Shown: in pieces, positions 15,603 through 24,831 of the stretch
Position numbering within the stretch: position 1 is the stretch's first letter
How the letters are laid out: the number at the start of each line of letters is the position of its first letter
Assembly: GCA_023127875.1 (NCBI GenBank)
Contig: JAGMFA010000001.1
Span: forward strand, 1-34,491
Length of the DNA stretch: 34,491 nt
DNA from: Candidatus Zixiibacteriota bacterium
GTDB lineage: Bacteria > Zixibacteria > MSB-5A5 > SM1-73
Direction: 5' to 3'
Position numbers and translations under genes: made by a program
Notes under the pieces: model-generated
Told to the model about the DNA's origin: nothing
Database searches by the model: none
The model's input: only the letters and a program-made list of their open reading frames with translations

Positions 15603-16256
15603 TTACCCTTTATCCACCTTTTTCCAATCTTCTAAGAACCTTTTTATACCCACATCAGTGAGTGGATGTTTGATCAATTGGTTGATAACCTTAAATGGAA
15701 TTGTAGCTATATCTGCTCCCATTGTTGCCGCTTCAACCACGTGGAGTGGATTTCTCACACTTGCCACGATGATCTCGGTGGTGACCTCGTAGTTCTCGAA
15801 GATGGTTACCATATCTGCAACCAGATCCATCCCCACATGGCTGGCATCATCCAGTCTTCCCACAAAGGGACTGACAAAAGAGGCTCCTGCCTTAGCGGCT
15901 AAGAGAGCCTGAATAGGGGAAAAGACTAAGGTGCAATTGGTCCGAATCCCTTTTGAATTCAATATCTTTATAGCCTTCAAACCCTCCTTGCACATGGGGA
16001 TTTTGACCACCATGTTTTTGTGTATTTTGGCTAAATCCTCTGCCTCCTTTACCATACCTTCCGCCTCTGATGCCACCACCTCGCCGCTCACTGGGCCATT
16101 TACTACCTCGCAGATTTTTCTGAGAATGGTTTTAAAATCCCCCTTACCTTTTTCCTTTGCCAGCAAGGTGGGATTGGTGGTCACCCCGTCTAAAATCCCA
16201 ATGCTGGCGGCTTCTTTTATTTCATCCAAGTTTGCTGTGTCAATGAAGAATTTCAT
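15603..16256 (-). CDS. Transaldolase, FSA/TalC type
   Basis: A 217-aa class I aldolase of the short transaldolase / fructose-6-phosphate aldolase group. The Schiff-base lysine is in [12 protein letters not shown] (Lys85); [21 protein letters not shown] and SPFVGRLDD are all typical. Members of this group are either transaldolases or fructose-6-phosphate aldolases, and I cannot separate the two here. GGAGG lies just upstream of the ATG. A perfect TTGACA precedes it on the minus strand near 16308, but no good -10 follows, so the promoter is uncertain. The gene sits between truA and purB, with repeat-filled gaps on both sides. Confidence 0.92.
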   Translation of the reverse strand: MKFFIDTANLDEIKEAASIGILDGVTTNPTLLAKEKGKGDFKTILRKICEVVNGPVSGEVVASEAEGMVKEAEDLAKIHKNMVVKIPMCKEGLKAIKILNSKGIRTNCTLVFSPIQALLAAKAGASFVSPFVGRLDDASHVGMDLVADMVTIFENYEVTTEIIVASVRNPLHVVEAATMGADIATIPFKVINQLIKHPLTDVGIKRFLEDWKKVDKG

Positions 16257-16320
16257 TTTTTAACCTCCACAAGTTGTTTGTGTTGTGTAAACATTCTCAA
16301 GTGTCAAAAAAATGTTTTCT

Positions 16321-16394
16321 CAGGGCAGGATAAATTCCCGCCCTATGTGGAACAACAATTCGTCTATCATAGGGCAGGGCATTTAGCCCTGCCA
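16321..16394. repeat. Paired hairpins, GGCAGGGC family
   Basis: Two hairpins in the truA-transaldolase gap: an AGGGC...GCCCT stem at 16322-16344 and a perfect 8-bp stem GGCAGGGC-ATTTA-GCCCTGCC at 16374-16394. Related words occur at 29586-29720. No T-run follows, so they are not typical terminators. Confidence 0.6.
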
Positions 16395-16410
16395 TAATCT
16401 AAGAGTAAAT

Positions 16411-17139
16411 TCAATATTTTACCTCAACTAAACAAAGTCCACAAGCTGGTGCTGTAGGACCTGCTTTCCTTCTATCTTTTGCATTCATTATATCGAAAAA
16501 GTCTGAAACCGAAAAATATCCTCTCCCTATCTCAATTAAAGTTCCCACCAAGCTCCTCACCATGTTATGAAGAAATCTATCTGCCTCAATTCTGAATGTC
16601 AGTTCATTTTCCGATTTTTCCCAGGTGGCTGATGTTACCTTGCAGATGTTGTTCTGCTTTGTTGATTCTGTCACACAAAAGGAAGAAAAATCATGCTCAC
16701 CTAAAATTCCATCAGTGGCTTTGAGAATTTCATCCAGATTCAGCGAAAATAAAACCTCCCATACATATCTTCTTAAAATTGCGGCTCTGCCCAGATAAAC
16801 TCTGTATTTATATAGCCGGCTTTTTGCGCTGTATCTGGCATTAAAATCCAGACCCACCTCCTCCACCTTTTTTATCACTATATCATCAGGAAGAAGCCCA
16901 TTTAATCCTCTTAGAATTGACTCTTTGTCCAGGAGGTTCTTCGTCTTGAAATTTGCCACCTGCCCGAGGGCATGCACTCCCACATCAGTTCTGCCTGATC
17001 CTATCAGATTAACGTCATGTCCTAAGATGGTTTTAAGGTTATCCTGGATTTCCCCTTGAACTGTGCGAAGCTTGGGTTGCACCTGCCAGCCATAAAAATC
17101 TGTTCCATCATATTCGATTTCAAGTTTTATATTCCTCAC
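16411..17139 (-). CDS. truA: tRNA pseudouridine(38-40) synthase TruA
   Basis: Makes pseudouridine at positions 38-40 of the anticodon arm of many tRNAs. The 242-aa protein has the catalytic Asp in GSGRTDVGVHALGQ (Asp52), the usual opening LEIEYDGTDFYGWQ, and a later RFLHNMVRSLVGTLIEIG segment. It starts at a GTG, 14 nt after ecfT, and is co-transcribed with it. The link between the two is known from other bacteria, where truA often follows ecfT. Confidence 0.95.
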   Translation of the reverse strand: MRNIKLEIEYDGTDFYGWQVQPKLRTVQGEIQDNLKTILGHDVNLIGSGRTDVGVHALGQVANFKTKNLLDKESILRGLNGLLPDDIVIKKVEEVGLDFNARYSAKSRLYKYRVYLGRAAILRRYVWEVLFSLNLDEILKATDGILGEHDFSSFCVTESTKQNNICKVTSATWEKSENELTFRIEADRFLHNMVRSLVGTLIEIGRGYFSVSDFFDIMNAKDRRKAGPTAPACGLCLVEVKY

Positions 17140-17153
17140 ATCCAGTCTTATTT

Positions 17154-17960
17154 TTAAACCATCTTGATCAGATAAGATACTCCCGCCACTATGAAAATCA
17201 AAGACAAAAAGAAGAAGTCTTTTGCTTTGAAAACCAGCCTCTGATAGCTCGTTCGTTTTTGTCCGCTTCTGAAACCCCGCGCGTCCAAAGCCAAAGCCAG
17301 ATCATCCGCCTTTCTGAAAGAGGAGATAAATAATGGTATAAGCAGAGGCAAAGTCTTCTTTACTCTTTTGATTAATCCACCTTCAAAGGATGCTCCTCGG
17401 GACATCTGAGCCTTTCTTAGATTGATCGCCTCCTCCAATAACAGAGGGATGAATCTCAAAGAGATCATGGTGATTAAAGACAGCTCTTCTGTCGGGAATT
17501 TGAATCTCTTTAAAGGGGAAAAGAATTTGAAAACAGCGTCGGTCATTTCCACAGCCTGAGTGGTAAGGCTCAAGAATGAAGCAGAAAAAATGAAGATGGC
17601 AATCCTCCAGCTATATACTGCTCCGTTCAGAACTCCTTGATGGCTTATTTTGATAAACTTGAGATCCCAGAATCTGGTTGCTTCTGTGGGAGCGAAGAAA
17701 ACATGCAAAACAAAGGTGAGCAAGAATAACCAGAAGAATGATCTTAGATTGCGAAAGAAATAGGGGAGAGGGATTTTTGAAATGAAAGAAAGAGACAATA
17801 AGAAAAGCGATATCAAAAGATATATCCTCAAATCAATGGTCGCCACCGCCAGGATCATTATGCCCAAAATGAGAGCAAGCTTGGTTCTCGGATCCAGCCG
17901 GTGGATCACCGAATCAGTGGGAACATATTGGCCTATGGTGATGTTTTCTAAAAAAGCCAT
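17154..17960 (-). CDS. ecfT: ECF transporter transmembrane component EcfT
   Basis: The membrane coupling protein of an energy-coupling-factor vitamin or metal importer; it links two ABC ATPases to a substrate-binding S component. It is 268 aa with about five hydrophobic segments. Both Ala-Arg-Gly-type motifs that contact the ATPases are present: MSRGASFEGG (187-189) and DARGFRSG (227-229). The N-terminus (QYVPTDSVIHRLDPRTKL) is typical. No EcfA or S-component gene is in this window. Promoter at 18004-18032 on the same strand. Confidence 0.9.
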   Translation of the reverse strand: MAFLENITIGQYVPTDSVIHRLDPRTKLALILGIMILAVATIDLRIYLLISLFLLSLSFISKIPLPYFFRNLRSFFWLFLLTFVLHVFFAPTEATRFWDLKFIKISHQGVLNGAVYSWRIAIFIFSASFLSLTTQAVEMTDAVFKFFSPLKRFKFPTEELSLITMISLRFIPLLLEEAINLRKAQMSRGASFEGGLIKRVKKTLPLLIPLFISSFRKADDLALALDARGFRSGQKRTSYQRLVFKAKDFFFLSLIFIVAGVSYLIKMV

Positions 17961-18003
17961 TGAAAAAAGACCTAAGGTTTTGATTGATCTTTCTCGTCAC
18001 CTG

Positions 18004-18032
18004 AATATAAACGGCACATATTTCTTTGTCAA
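18004..18032 (-). promoter_or_regulatory. Promoter of ecfT-truA
   Basis: On the minus strand TTGACA (18032-18027), a 17-nt spacer and TATATT (18009-18004). The start of transcription is expected near 17997, about 37 nt before ecfT. Confidence 0.75.
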
Positions 18033-18129
18033 TGGAAACTTGATAACAGGCTTAACGAAGCAATATTCGTCGGATGCTTAGTAAATTGGCTTGAGTACGA
18101 TGCGAGAGCCAGATCAAGGGGATGTATGT

Positions 18130-18155
18130 AAAAAGGGAGACCACAAGGGTCTCCC
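18130..18155 (-). terminator. Terminator facing ecfT
   Basis: On the minus strand a perfect 8-bp stem GGGAGACC / GGTCTCCC with a 5-nt loop is followed by TTTTT. It would stop transcription arriving from the secG/tRNA side before it enters ecfT. The stem resembles the GGAGACC hairpin at 15439. Confidence 0.7.
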
Positions 18156-18179
18156 ATAATCCACTTCGCCAGTGTAGTT

Positions 18180-18203
18180 GCCCAATTTATTGGGCGTTTT
18201 TTT
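18180..18203 (+). terminator. Orphan terminator on the plus strand
   Basis: A 6-bp stem GCCCAA-TTTA-TTGGGC is followed by G and TTTTTTT, a good intrinsic terminator in the plus direction. No plus-strand gene lies upstream (ecfT is minus), so what it stops is unclear: perhaps antisense transcription or a small RNA from 18040-18180, where a weak TTGATA / TATTCG pair with an 18-nt spacer is seen. Confidence 0.6.
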
Positions 18204-18300
18204 AGCTCGATCCTTCGACCCCTCGGTTTTACTCGGGGTGGTGATCCTGTCCTTCGACTTTGCTCAGGACAGTGAGCTTGTCGAACCTTAAATCGAACAA
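18204..18300. repeat. Dispersed hairpin repeat, CCTTCGAC...GTCGAACC type
   Basis: Two adjoining stem-loops: CCCCTCGG...CTCGGGG near 18219-18238, and TCCTTCGAC followed by CTCAGGACAG...GAGCTTGTCGAACC up to 18287. Words of this type (TTCGACTT-GCTCAGGA) recur at 20132-20157 in front of tpiA. I know such palindromes as abundant intergenic repeats of several uncultured phyla. Confidence 0.55.
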
Positions 18301-18345
18301 CTACGGTTTCAGGCGTAACCTTGGCATAGGTCAGTTCAGGGTGCT

Positions 18346-18484
18346 ACAGCTCTAACCCAATGTTTGTTCTTGGATCCGCGGAAAACGGAGGATGAGTTGG
18401 AGCAAATCAAAAGCTTTTTATCTTCTAAAGATTCGGATCCTTAAATATGACTTCAAGGCTTGGGATGAGTTTTGGAACAATTAA
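18346..18484 (+). pseudogene. Frameshifted 3' remnant of a protein gene
   Basis: One frame from about 18346 reads a coding-like acidic stretch (LFLDPRKTEDELEQIKSFL, then SSKDSDP) and stops at 18442. The frame one base over continues it as KYDFKAWDEFWNN with a stop at 18482-18484. The mix of helical, charged residues with Trp-Asp-Glu-Phe-Trp at the end is much like the C-terminus of a real protein, broken by one shift near 18440. There is no start or ribosome binding site. The parent family is unknown to me; chance cannot be excluded. Confidence 0.4.
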
Positions 18485-18649
18485 TCATGCCGCATCAGTG
18501 GACGCAAATAACGGTTCCTAAAACTTGATACCCCAGATTTGCTTGCTTTAATTTAGGTCTTTTAGATACCTCTTAAAAAAAGTTCACACAAAATCAAGAT
18601 AGATTGGTTAAGTGGAAAGAAAGGCGGATGAAAATGAAAGACTTAAAAA

Positions 18650-18731
18650 TGCGGAAGGCGGGATTTGAACCCGCACGGCTTTCGCCGCCACCCCCTCAAG
18701 ATGGTGTGTCTACCAGTTCCACCACTTCCGC
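18650..18731 (-). tRNA. tRNA-Leu (anticodon GAG)
   Basis: An 82-nt class II tRNA. The acceptor stem GCGGAAG pairs fully with CTTCCGC, and the T arm GCGGG-TTCAAAT-CCCGC is perfect. The anticodon stem CCATC / GGTGG encloses TTGAGGG with anticodon GAG, and a long variable arm (CGGC-GAAA-GCCG) marks leucine. CCA is not encoded; TTTTT follows the discriminator A. It lies 140 nt downstream of secG on the same strand and could be processed from that transcript. Confidence 0.93.
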
Positions 18732-18871
18732 ATTCTCTATTCTTTTTTCAGATCGAGAGTGCTTCTTTTGCTTAAACCTATTTAGATAATCTATTCTTTG
18801 CTGGAAAAACTGGAGCACATCTCAATTCCTAAACGGCTAAGGCAAACGAACCGTTGGTTTTTGGGAAGAAC

Positions 18872-19270
18872 CTACTCTCCTTCACCTGTTGGAGGAACCT
18901 GAGGCTGCTCCGAGGGGGTTGTCTGGGGCTGTTCCTGCGGTGCAGTGCCAGGAACGCTGGTTGCTGGTGTTGTTCCTTCTGAAGTCCGTCTTTCTGCCTC
19001 TCTTTGAATTCCGCTGGATTTTCTTCCTCCACCCCCGGTGCTGGGAGAGAGGAAACTAAGCAATAAACAGCTTAAGAAGAAGGCAACAGCCAGCACCGTG
19101 GTTGCCTTGGATAAAAAGGTAGCGGCTCCTCTTCCTCCAAACACAGCTCCGGTGATCCCGGAACCACCAAAGGCTCCTGCCAAACCCTCACCTTTGGCAG
19201 ATTGCATCAAAACAACCATGATCAGGCCGATGCAGATTAGCACATGCAACATGGTCAAAAATATTATCAA
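18872..19270 (-). CDS. secG: Preprotein translocase subunit SecG
   Basis: A small partner of SecYE that speeds Sec export. It is about 132 aa with two membrane helices (LTMLHVLICIGLIMVVLMQ and ATTVLAVAFFLSCLLLSFL) joined by the conserved loop SAKGEGLAGAFGGSG. The tail of about 55 residues is Pro/Gln/Thr-rich and low-complexity, longer than in E. coli SecG. The TTG at 19270, 5 nt after AGGAGG, fits better than the GTG at 19276, which would overlap that site. secG follows tpiA by 75 nt, the usual gap-pgk-tpi-secG order in bacteria. Confidence 0.92.
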   Translation of the reverse strand: MIIFLTMLHVLICIGLIMVVLMQSAKGEGLAGAFGGSGITGAVFGGRGAATFLSKATTVLAVAFFLSCLLLSFLSPSTGGGGRKSSGIQREAERRTSEGTTPATSVPGTAPQEQPQTTPSEQPQVPPTGEGE

Positions 19271-19351
19271 AGCCACCTCCTGAAAAGGGTAAAAAATTCT
19301 AATTTAAAACCAGATCACCTGAAGCGCTCCAAAGAACTTACCTGCAAGTGT

Positions 19352-20113
19352 TTAAGATTCAATCGCACTTCTTACAATCTTTTCAAAAGACTCAGCATCT
19401 AAGCTGGCGCCTCCCACCAATGCACCATCAATCTCAGACATCTTCAGCAATTCCTTGGAGTTCTCTGGTTTGACCGATCCTCCGTATAAGATATTGATCT
19501 TCTCTGCACATTTCTTGTCGAACTCAGACGTAAGAAGTTTTCTTATAAAAAGGTGAACCTCGTTTGCCTGTTGGGGAGTGGCGGTTCTTCCGGTTCCGAT
19601 TGCCCAGATCGGCTCGTAGGCAATCACGATCTTTTCCGCCTCTTGGGCGCTCAGATCCTTAAACGCTCCTCTCACCTGATTTTCGACAACTTCTTCGGTT
19701 TTGTTTGCCTCTCTTTGGTCTAACTTTTCACCCACACAGATGATAGGGGAGAGGTTAAATTTTAGAGCAGATTTCACTTTCAAATTTACAAAATTATCAG
19801 TTTCAAAAAAAAGGTTTCTTCTCTCCGAATGACCTATAATAACATATTTACACCCGGCTGTCAACAGCATAGGAGGGGAGATCTCTCCGGTATAAGCTCC
19901 TTTTTCCTTCCAGTGCATATTTTGAGCACCTAACAAAATCGGGGAATTTTCAATAGCTTTTTTAACCGAAGGCAAAGCAGTAAATGGAGGACAGATTACT
20001 ATCTTTACTGTGTCCACGTCTTTTAACCTTTGTTTCAAGTCGGATGCCAGGCGAAAAGCTTCTTCTTCTGTTTTGTACATTTTCCAGTTACCGGCGATAA
20101 TTGGAATTCTCAT
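19352..20113 (-). CDS. tpiA: Triosephosphate isomerase
   Basis: Interconverts dihydroxyacetone phosphate and glyceraldehyde 3-phosphate. The start at 20113 gives 253 aa, normal for the family, opening PIIAGNWKMYK with the catalytic Lys; the longer open frame to 20179 runs into a dispersed repeat (TTCGACTTCGCTCAGGA) and is discarded. IIGHSERR holds the electrophilic His, and IAYEPIWAIGTG carries the catalytic Glu. GGAGGG lies about 10 nt ahead of the ATG. It sits between pgk and secG on the same strand. Confidence 0.95.
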   Translation of the reverse strand: MRIPIIAGNWKMYKTEEEAFRLASDLKQRLKDVDTVKIVICPPFTALPSVKKAIENSPILLGAQNMHWKEKGAYTGEISPPMLLTAGCKYVIIGHSERRNLFFETDNFVNLKVKSALKFNLSPIICVGEKLDQREANKTEEVVENQVRGAFKDLSAQEAEKIVIAYEPIWAIGTGRTATPQQANEVHLFIRKLLTSEFDKKCAEKINILYGGSVKPENSKELLKMSEIDGALVGGASLDAESFEKIVRSAIES

Positions 20114-20253
20114 AAACTGTATACCCTCCGCGGTCTTTCGACTTCGCTCAGGATAAGTCCGCCGATGCGAAGCATTCATACGGACCGCCGCTAAATGATC
20201 TGTTTCATCTTTTAATCTGTTGGGAATTTCCCTTAATCTGTTGGGAAACTCAG

Positions 20254-21450
20254 TTATTTATCTGTCAATGCTTCAACCCCTGGCAGAATTTTTCCCTCCA
20301 AAAATTCCAGCGAAGCTCCGCCTCCGGTGGAGATGTGAGAAAGTTTATCTTTCAAGCCAGCTTTGGCAACTGCTGAAGCTGAGTCTCCACCGCCCACAAT
20401 TGTGGTTGCGCCTTTTTCAGTTATCTCGGCCAACTCTTCAGCAATCTTTATGGTGCCTGCGGCGAATTTATTTACCTCAAAAACTCCCATGGGTCCGTTC
20501 CATACCACAGTTTTTGCCTTTTCCAGCTCTGCGGAGAAGGACTCCAGAGTCTTGGGACCTATATCCAGACCCTGCAAATCAGGTGGAATGTTGTCCTTTC
20601 CTACCACCTGAGAAGGTGCTTCTTCTTTGGCTTCGGTTGCTACCACCACATCCTCTGGGAGCTTGAAGTTGACTTTCTTTTCCTCAGCCCTTTCCAATAT
20701 CTCCCTGGCCAAATCGATTTTGTCAGACTCCAACAGGGATTTTCCGATTTCCTTGCCCATAGCCTTGTAAAAGGTGAAAGCCATCCCGCCTCCGATTAAG
20801 AGAGCATCGACTTTATCCATCAAATTGGAGATCACATCTATCTTGCCGGAGATCTTTGCTCCGCCGAGAATGGCTACAAAGGGTCTTTTAGGATCGGCTA
20901 AAGCCATGCCCAGATATTTCAACTCCTTTTGCATCAGATAGCCAGCCGCACATTGTTTGAAATATTTGGTTATTCCCTCAGTGGAAGCATGAGCCCTATG
21001 AGCTGTGCCAAAAGCATCATTGATGTAAATATCTCCCAGGCTGGCAAGCTTTTTGGCAAACTCCGGGTCGTTGTCGGTCTCTTCGGCATAATATCTTAAA
21101 TTTTCTAAAAGCAAACACTCACTGGGTTTGAGTTCAGAGACTGCTTTTTCCACCTCCGGCCCGATGCAGTCGTTCACAAATCTAACTGGTTTCTCTAAAA
21201 GTTGCTTTAATCGTTTTGCCACTGGCGCCAGGCTCATCTCCGGCACTTTCTTTCCCTTTGGTCTGCCCAGATGGGACATGAGAATTACCTTTCCACCGTC
21301 CTGCAGAATCTTCTTAATAGTTGGGAGGGAAGCCACAATGCGCTTGTCGTTGGCTACTTCTCCTTTTTCATCTAAAGGCACGTTGAAATCAACTCGAACC
21401 AGGGCTTTTTTATCTTTCAGTTTTATATCATCAATAGTTAACTTTTCCAT
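20254..21450 (-). CDS. pgk: Phosphoglycerate kinase
   Basis: Makes ATP from 1,3-bisphosphoglycerate. At 398 aa it has the usual length, with [15 protein letters not shown] near the start (substrate-binding Asp/Asn), [16 protein letters not shown] and [11 protein letters not shown] in the N-domain, and [10 protein letters not shown] and GPMGVFE, then GGGDSASAV and [13 protein letters not shown], in the nucleotide domain. GGGAGGAATA precedes the ATG. It is 122 nt after gap, in the same direction, with a hairpin pair (21490-21543) in between. Confidence 0.96.
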   Translation of the reverse strand: MEKLTIDDIKLKDKKALVRVDFNVPLDEKGEVANDKRIVASLPTIKKILQDGGKVILMSHLGRPKGKKVPEMSLAPVAKRLKQLLEKPVRFVNDCIGPEVEKAVSELKPSECLLLENLRYYAEETDNDPEFAKKLASLGDIYINDAFGTAHRAHASTEGITKYFKQCAAGYLMQKELKYLGMALADPKRPFVAILGGAKISGKIDVISNLMDKVDALLIGGGMAFTFYKAMGKEIGKSLLESDKIDLAREILERAEEKKVNFKLPEDVVVATEAKEEAPSQVVGKDNIPPDLQGLDIGPKTLESFSAELEKAKTVVWNGPMGVFEVNKFAAGTIKIAEELAEITEKGATTIVGGGDSASAVAKAGLKDKLSHISTGGGASLEFLEGKILPGVEALTDK

Positions 21451-21489
21451 TATTCCTCCCTAAGTGTTCGGATAGCGGATGACCTGCTC

Positions 21490-21543
21490 GGGTGGAGGTT
21501 GCACCCCACCCGTCTTGTCCCAGGGCAGGGGCACAACCCCTGC
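21490..21543. repeat. Hairpin pair in the gap-pgk spacer
   Basis: GGGTGG...CCACCC with the inner words AGGTTGCACC spans 21490-21511, and GCAGGGG-CACAA-CCCCTGC spans 21525-21543. Neither is followed by a T-run. They may tune the mRNA between gap and pgk, or be dispersed repeats; the layout matches other repeat pairs in this window. Confidence 0.55.
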
Positions 21544-21572
21544 TCTAACTTTTGTGATCCATTAGGACGAAA

Positions 21573-22643
<1,071 letters not shown>

Positions 22644-22679
22644 TCATCATTTGCTTCATGACCAATTCGACGACGAAAG

Positions 22680-22708
22680 AATATAAAATGAACTTTTTGG
22701 TTTTGCAA
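22680..22708 (-). promoter_or_regulatory. Promoter of gap-pgk-tpiA-secG
   Basis: On the minus strand TTGCAA (22708-22703), a 17-nt spacer and TATATT (22685-22680). Transcription should start near 22673, about 72 nt ahead of gap. Confidence 0.6.
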
Positions 22709-22864
22709 ACAAATTTTGTGTGGAATTTGTTTCTGGAATTATTAGATGTCCGATTCTATTCTACCTTCTCTCCGAAAGTCCCGACGGACATTTCGGAGCT
22801 ACATTTTCAGTCTTATTTGCATAGCATTTTGGCTATTTAAGACATTTCCTGGGAACAAAGCAGA

Positions 22865-23500
22865 TCAAGTTCCTTTTAGGATGTAGGAAAGTCCCAGTGT
22901 GGCTTCAGGTCCACTGTAGTCTTTCAGCCCGCCAACTCTATCGCTGAACTTTACGCCCCGGTACTTAAAATCGGCTCCAATTACGAAAAGCCGACTTAAT
23001 AAGAATTCTATGCCTCCCCCAACATGCCATCCAAAAGTGAGATAGGTGTTAGTGCCACCATATCCACCAGAACGTAGGTTTTCAATGCCAGAAACGAATC
23101 CAATGCCTGTATCTACGTATGGTTGCCATCTGGATGGCTTGATAGGGGAGAGGGGATAGAATTTTAACTCTCCTGAAATCGGATAGATAGTTACTCTCTT
23201 CCAGTAGTAGTATCCGTAAGAGTCACTGTATCTGGTCTCTCCTCGGAAGTAGCTTCCTAATGAGAATTCTAAAGCAAATCCCTTTTTCAGACCTGTGGAG
23301 ATAAAAAACTCACCATAAGGGGCAGTTACATCGCTGAGGTTTTCTTCTCCAAGAGGAGCTTGCATGTTTTTTGCCTCCACTGCATTCCAGAGTCCCATTC
23401 TGATCCCGATCATATGAACAGAACTTAAATCTTTTGCCCAGCAAGAATGGGGAAAGAGAATGCCCAACAAAATGCAATTTAAAAGTATAAATCTTTTCAT
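22865..23500 (-). CDS. Outer-membrane beta-barrel protein
   Basis: A 211-aa exported protein. The ATG at 23500 gives a standard signal peptide (MKRFILLNCILLGILFPHS, cleavage after CWA); the longer frame to a TTG at 23521 is not needed. The body is a run of amphipathic strands with Gly/Tyr-rich turns (IGIRMGLWNAVE, GFALEFSLGSYFRG, ELKFYPL, VDTGIGFVSG) and ends with LGLSYILKGT, matching the small OmpA/OmpX-like barrels. No ribosome binding site is visible. It follows pfkA by about 100 nt on the same strand. The role is unknown. Confidence 0.75.
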   Translation of the reverse strand: MKRFILLNCILLGILFPHSCWAKDLSSVHMIGIRMGLWNAVEAKNMQAPLGEENLSDVTAPYGEFFISTGLKKGFALEFSLGSYFRGETRYSDSYGYYYWKRVTIYPISGELKFYPLSPIKPSRWQPYVDTGIGFVSGIENLRSGGYGGTNTYLTFGWHVGGGIEFLLSRLFVIGADFKYRGVKFSDRVGGLKDYSGPEATLGLSYILKGT

Positions 23501-23601
23501 GTTGTTCAACAGATTGGTCAACGGATTAAACGGATATGGTTTATGGATGCAAATTGTTTGATTCGTTTCCCGTGGATCCTACGGACAATGGTTTGATTCC
23601 T

Positions 23602-24660
23602 TTATCCGAAAAACACCTCGGCGATCTCATAGAGTTCGTCATCGATGCATTTTGCTTGGGAGATAGCCTCTTTTAAATCGATGGCGACAATTTTGTTGCC
23701 CCTCAAACTCACCATTTTGCCGAACTCGCCCCGATGGACCAGATCTACTGCGGCGACGCCAAACCTTGTGCCCAGCATGCGGTCGAAGGCGGTGGGTGAG
23801 CCGCCTCTTTGAATATGGCCTAAAATCACAAAGCGAGTCTCAAACCCGGTTCTTTTCTCAATCTCGGAAGCCAGAAGCTTTCCAATCCCTCCTAATCTCA
23901 CATGTCCGAAGGCATCTTTTTTTTCATCCTGAACTACAAAAACCTCCTCTTTTTTCTCCTCTTCCTGGGTGGCAATCTTTGCTCCCTCAGCCACCACCAC
24001 TACACTGAAGTCTCGCCCCCTCTGGTGTCGTTTGCAAATGGCATCGCATACCCTATCTAGATCCACCGGCTTTTCCGGAATCAATATAAAGTCTGCTCCA
24101 CCAGCTATTCCTGCCTCTATGGCGATCCAGCCGGTGTGTCTGCCCATTACCTCCACCACCATAACTCTATTATGAGACTCAGCTGTGGTGTGGACTCGAT
24201 CGATAGCCTCCATGGCGATGTTGACCGAGGTGTCAAAACCAAAGGTATAATCTGTGCCCCATATATCGTTGTCAATGGTCTTGGGCACTCCCACCACTTC
24301 CACTCCTTCTTCGAAAAGCTTGGCGGCTACACTCAAGGTATCCTCCCCTCCCACCGCGATGATGGCGGAAAGTCCCAAAGCTTTTTTCTTTTCGATGATT
24401 CTCTTCACTCCATCTTTCTCATTGAATGGGTTGGTGCGGGAGGTTTTGATTATGGTTCCGCCTCGGTGAACTATCCCGGAAATCTTGTCCAGGTTCAGCT
24501 CTTCAGTCAGCCCGTATTCCATGAGTCCTCGCCATCCCTTAAGTATACCTATGACTTGGTAATTATAGTTAAGTATAGATTTTCTCACCACCGCCCGGAT
24601 AACCGCATTCAAGCCCGGACAATCGCCTCCGCCGGTTAAGATTCCAATTTTTTTGCTCAT
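23602..24660 (-). CDS. pfkA: 6-phosphofructokinase, probably PPi-dependent
   Basis: Phosphorylates fructose 6-phosphate. The 352-aa protein belongs to the group A PfkA fold, starting GILTGGGDCPGLNAV. Active-site IDND (129-132) and MGRHTGWIA are kept. The donor-site positions read VGGEDTL (Asp107) and VPKTIDND (Lys127); ATP-using enzymes have Gly at both, whereas Asp plus Lys is what PPi-using enzymes carry. So pyrophosphate is the likely donor and the step may be reversible. AAGGCGGGTG leads the ATG; promoter at 24712-24741. Confidence 0.93.
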   Translation of the reverse strand: MSKKIGILTGGGDCPGLNAVIRAVVRKSILNYNYQVIGILKGWRGLMEYGLTEELNLDKISGIVHRGGTIIKTSRTNPFNEKDGVKRIIEKKKALGLSAIIAVGGEDTLSVAAKLFEEGVEVVGVPKTIDNDIWGTDYTFGFDTSVNIAMEAIDRVHTTAESHNRVMVVEVMGRHTGWIAIEAGIAGGADFILIPEKPVDLDRVCDAICKRHQRGRDFSVVVVAEGAKIATQEEEKKEEVFVVQDEKKDAFGHVRLGGIGKLLASEIEKRTGFETRFVILGHIQRGGSPTAFDRMLGTRFGVAAVDLVHRGEFGKMVSLRGNKIVAIDLKEAISQAKCIDDELYEIAEVFFG

Positions 24661-24711
24661 AGCTTCACCCGCCTTTTCGGTTAGTTAACCGCTTTTTTTT
24701 GAGTTAACAAA

Positions 24712-24741
24712 ATTTTAGTATTCACCTTTTATTGTCGTCAA
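24712..24741 (-). promoter_or_regulatory. Promoter of pfkA, with a nearby short palindrome
   Basis: TTGACG (24741-24736), an 18-nt spacer and TAAAAT (24717-24712) on the minus strand; start expected near 24705. Between it and the gene, CGGTTAGTTAACCG at 24678-24691 is a near-palindrome that could be an operator or a small hairpin in the leader. Confidence 0.55.
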
Positions 24742-24831
24742 TTCTTTTATTCACTTTCATTTCTTTTTTTGCTTATTCAGTGATCGAAACCTATACGGAA
24801 GTGAAAGAGCAAAATTTCATTTCTTCTACAC

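Noticed and set aside
20114..20179. 22-aa N-terminal extension of TpiA
   Set aside because: It translates a dispersed repeat (TTCGACTTCGCTCAGGA); the family begins at the residue coded from 20113.
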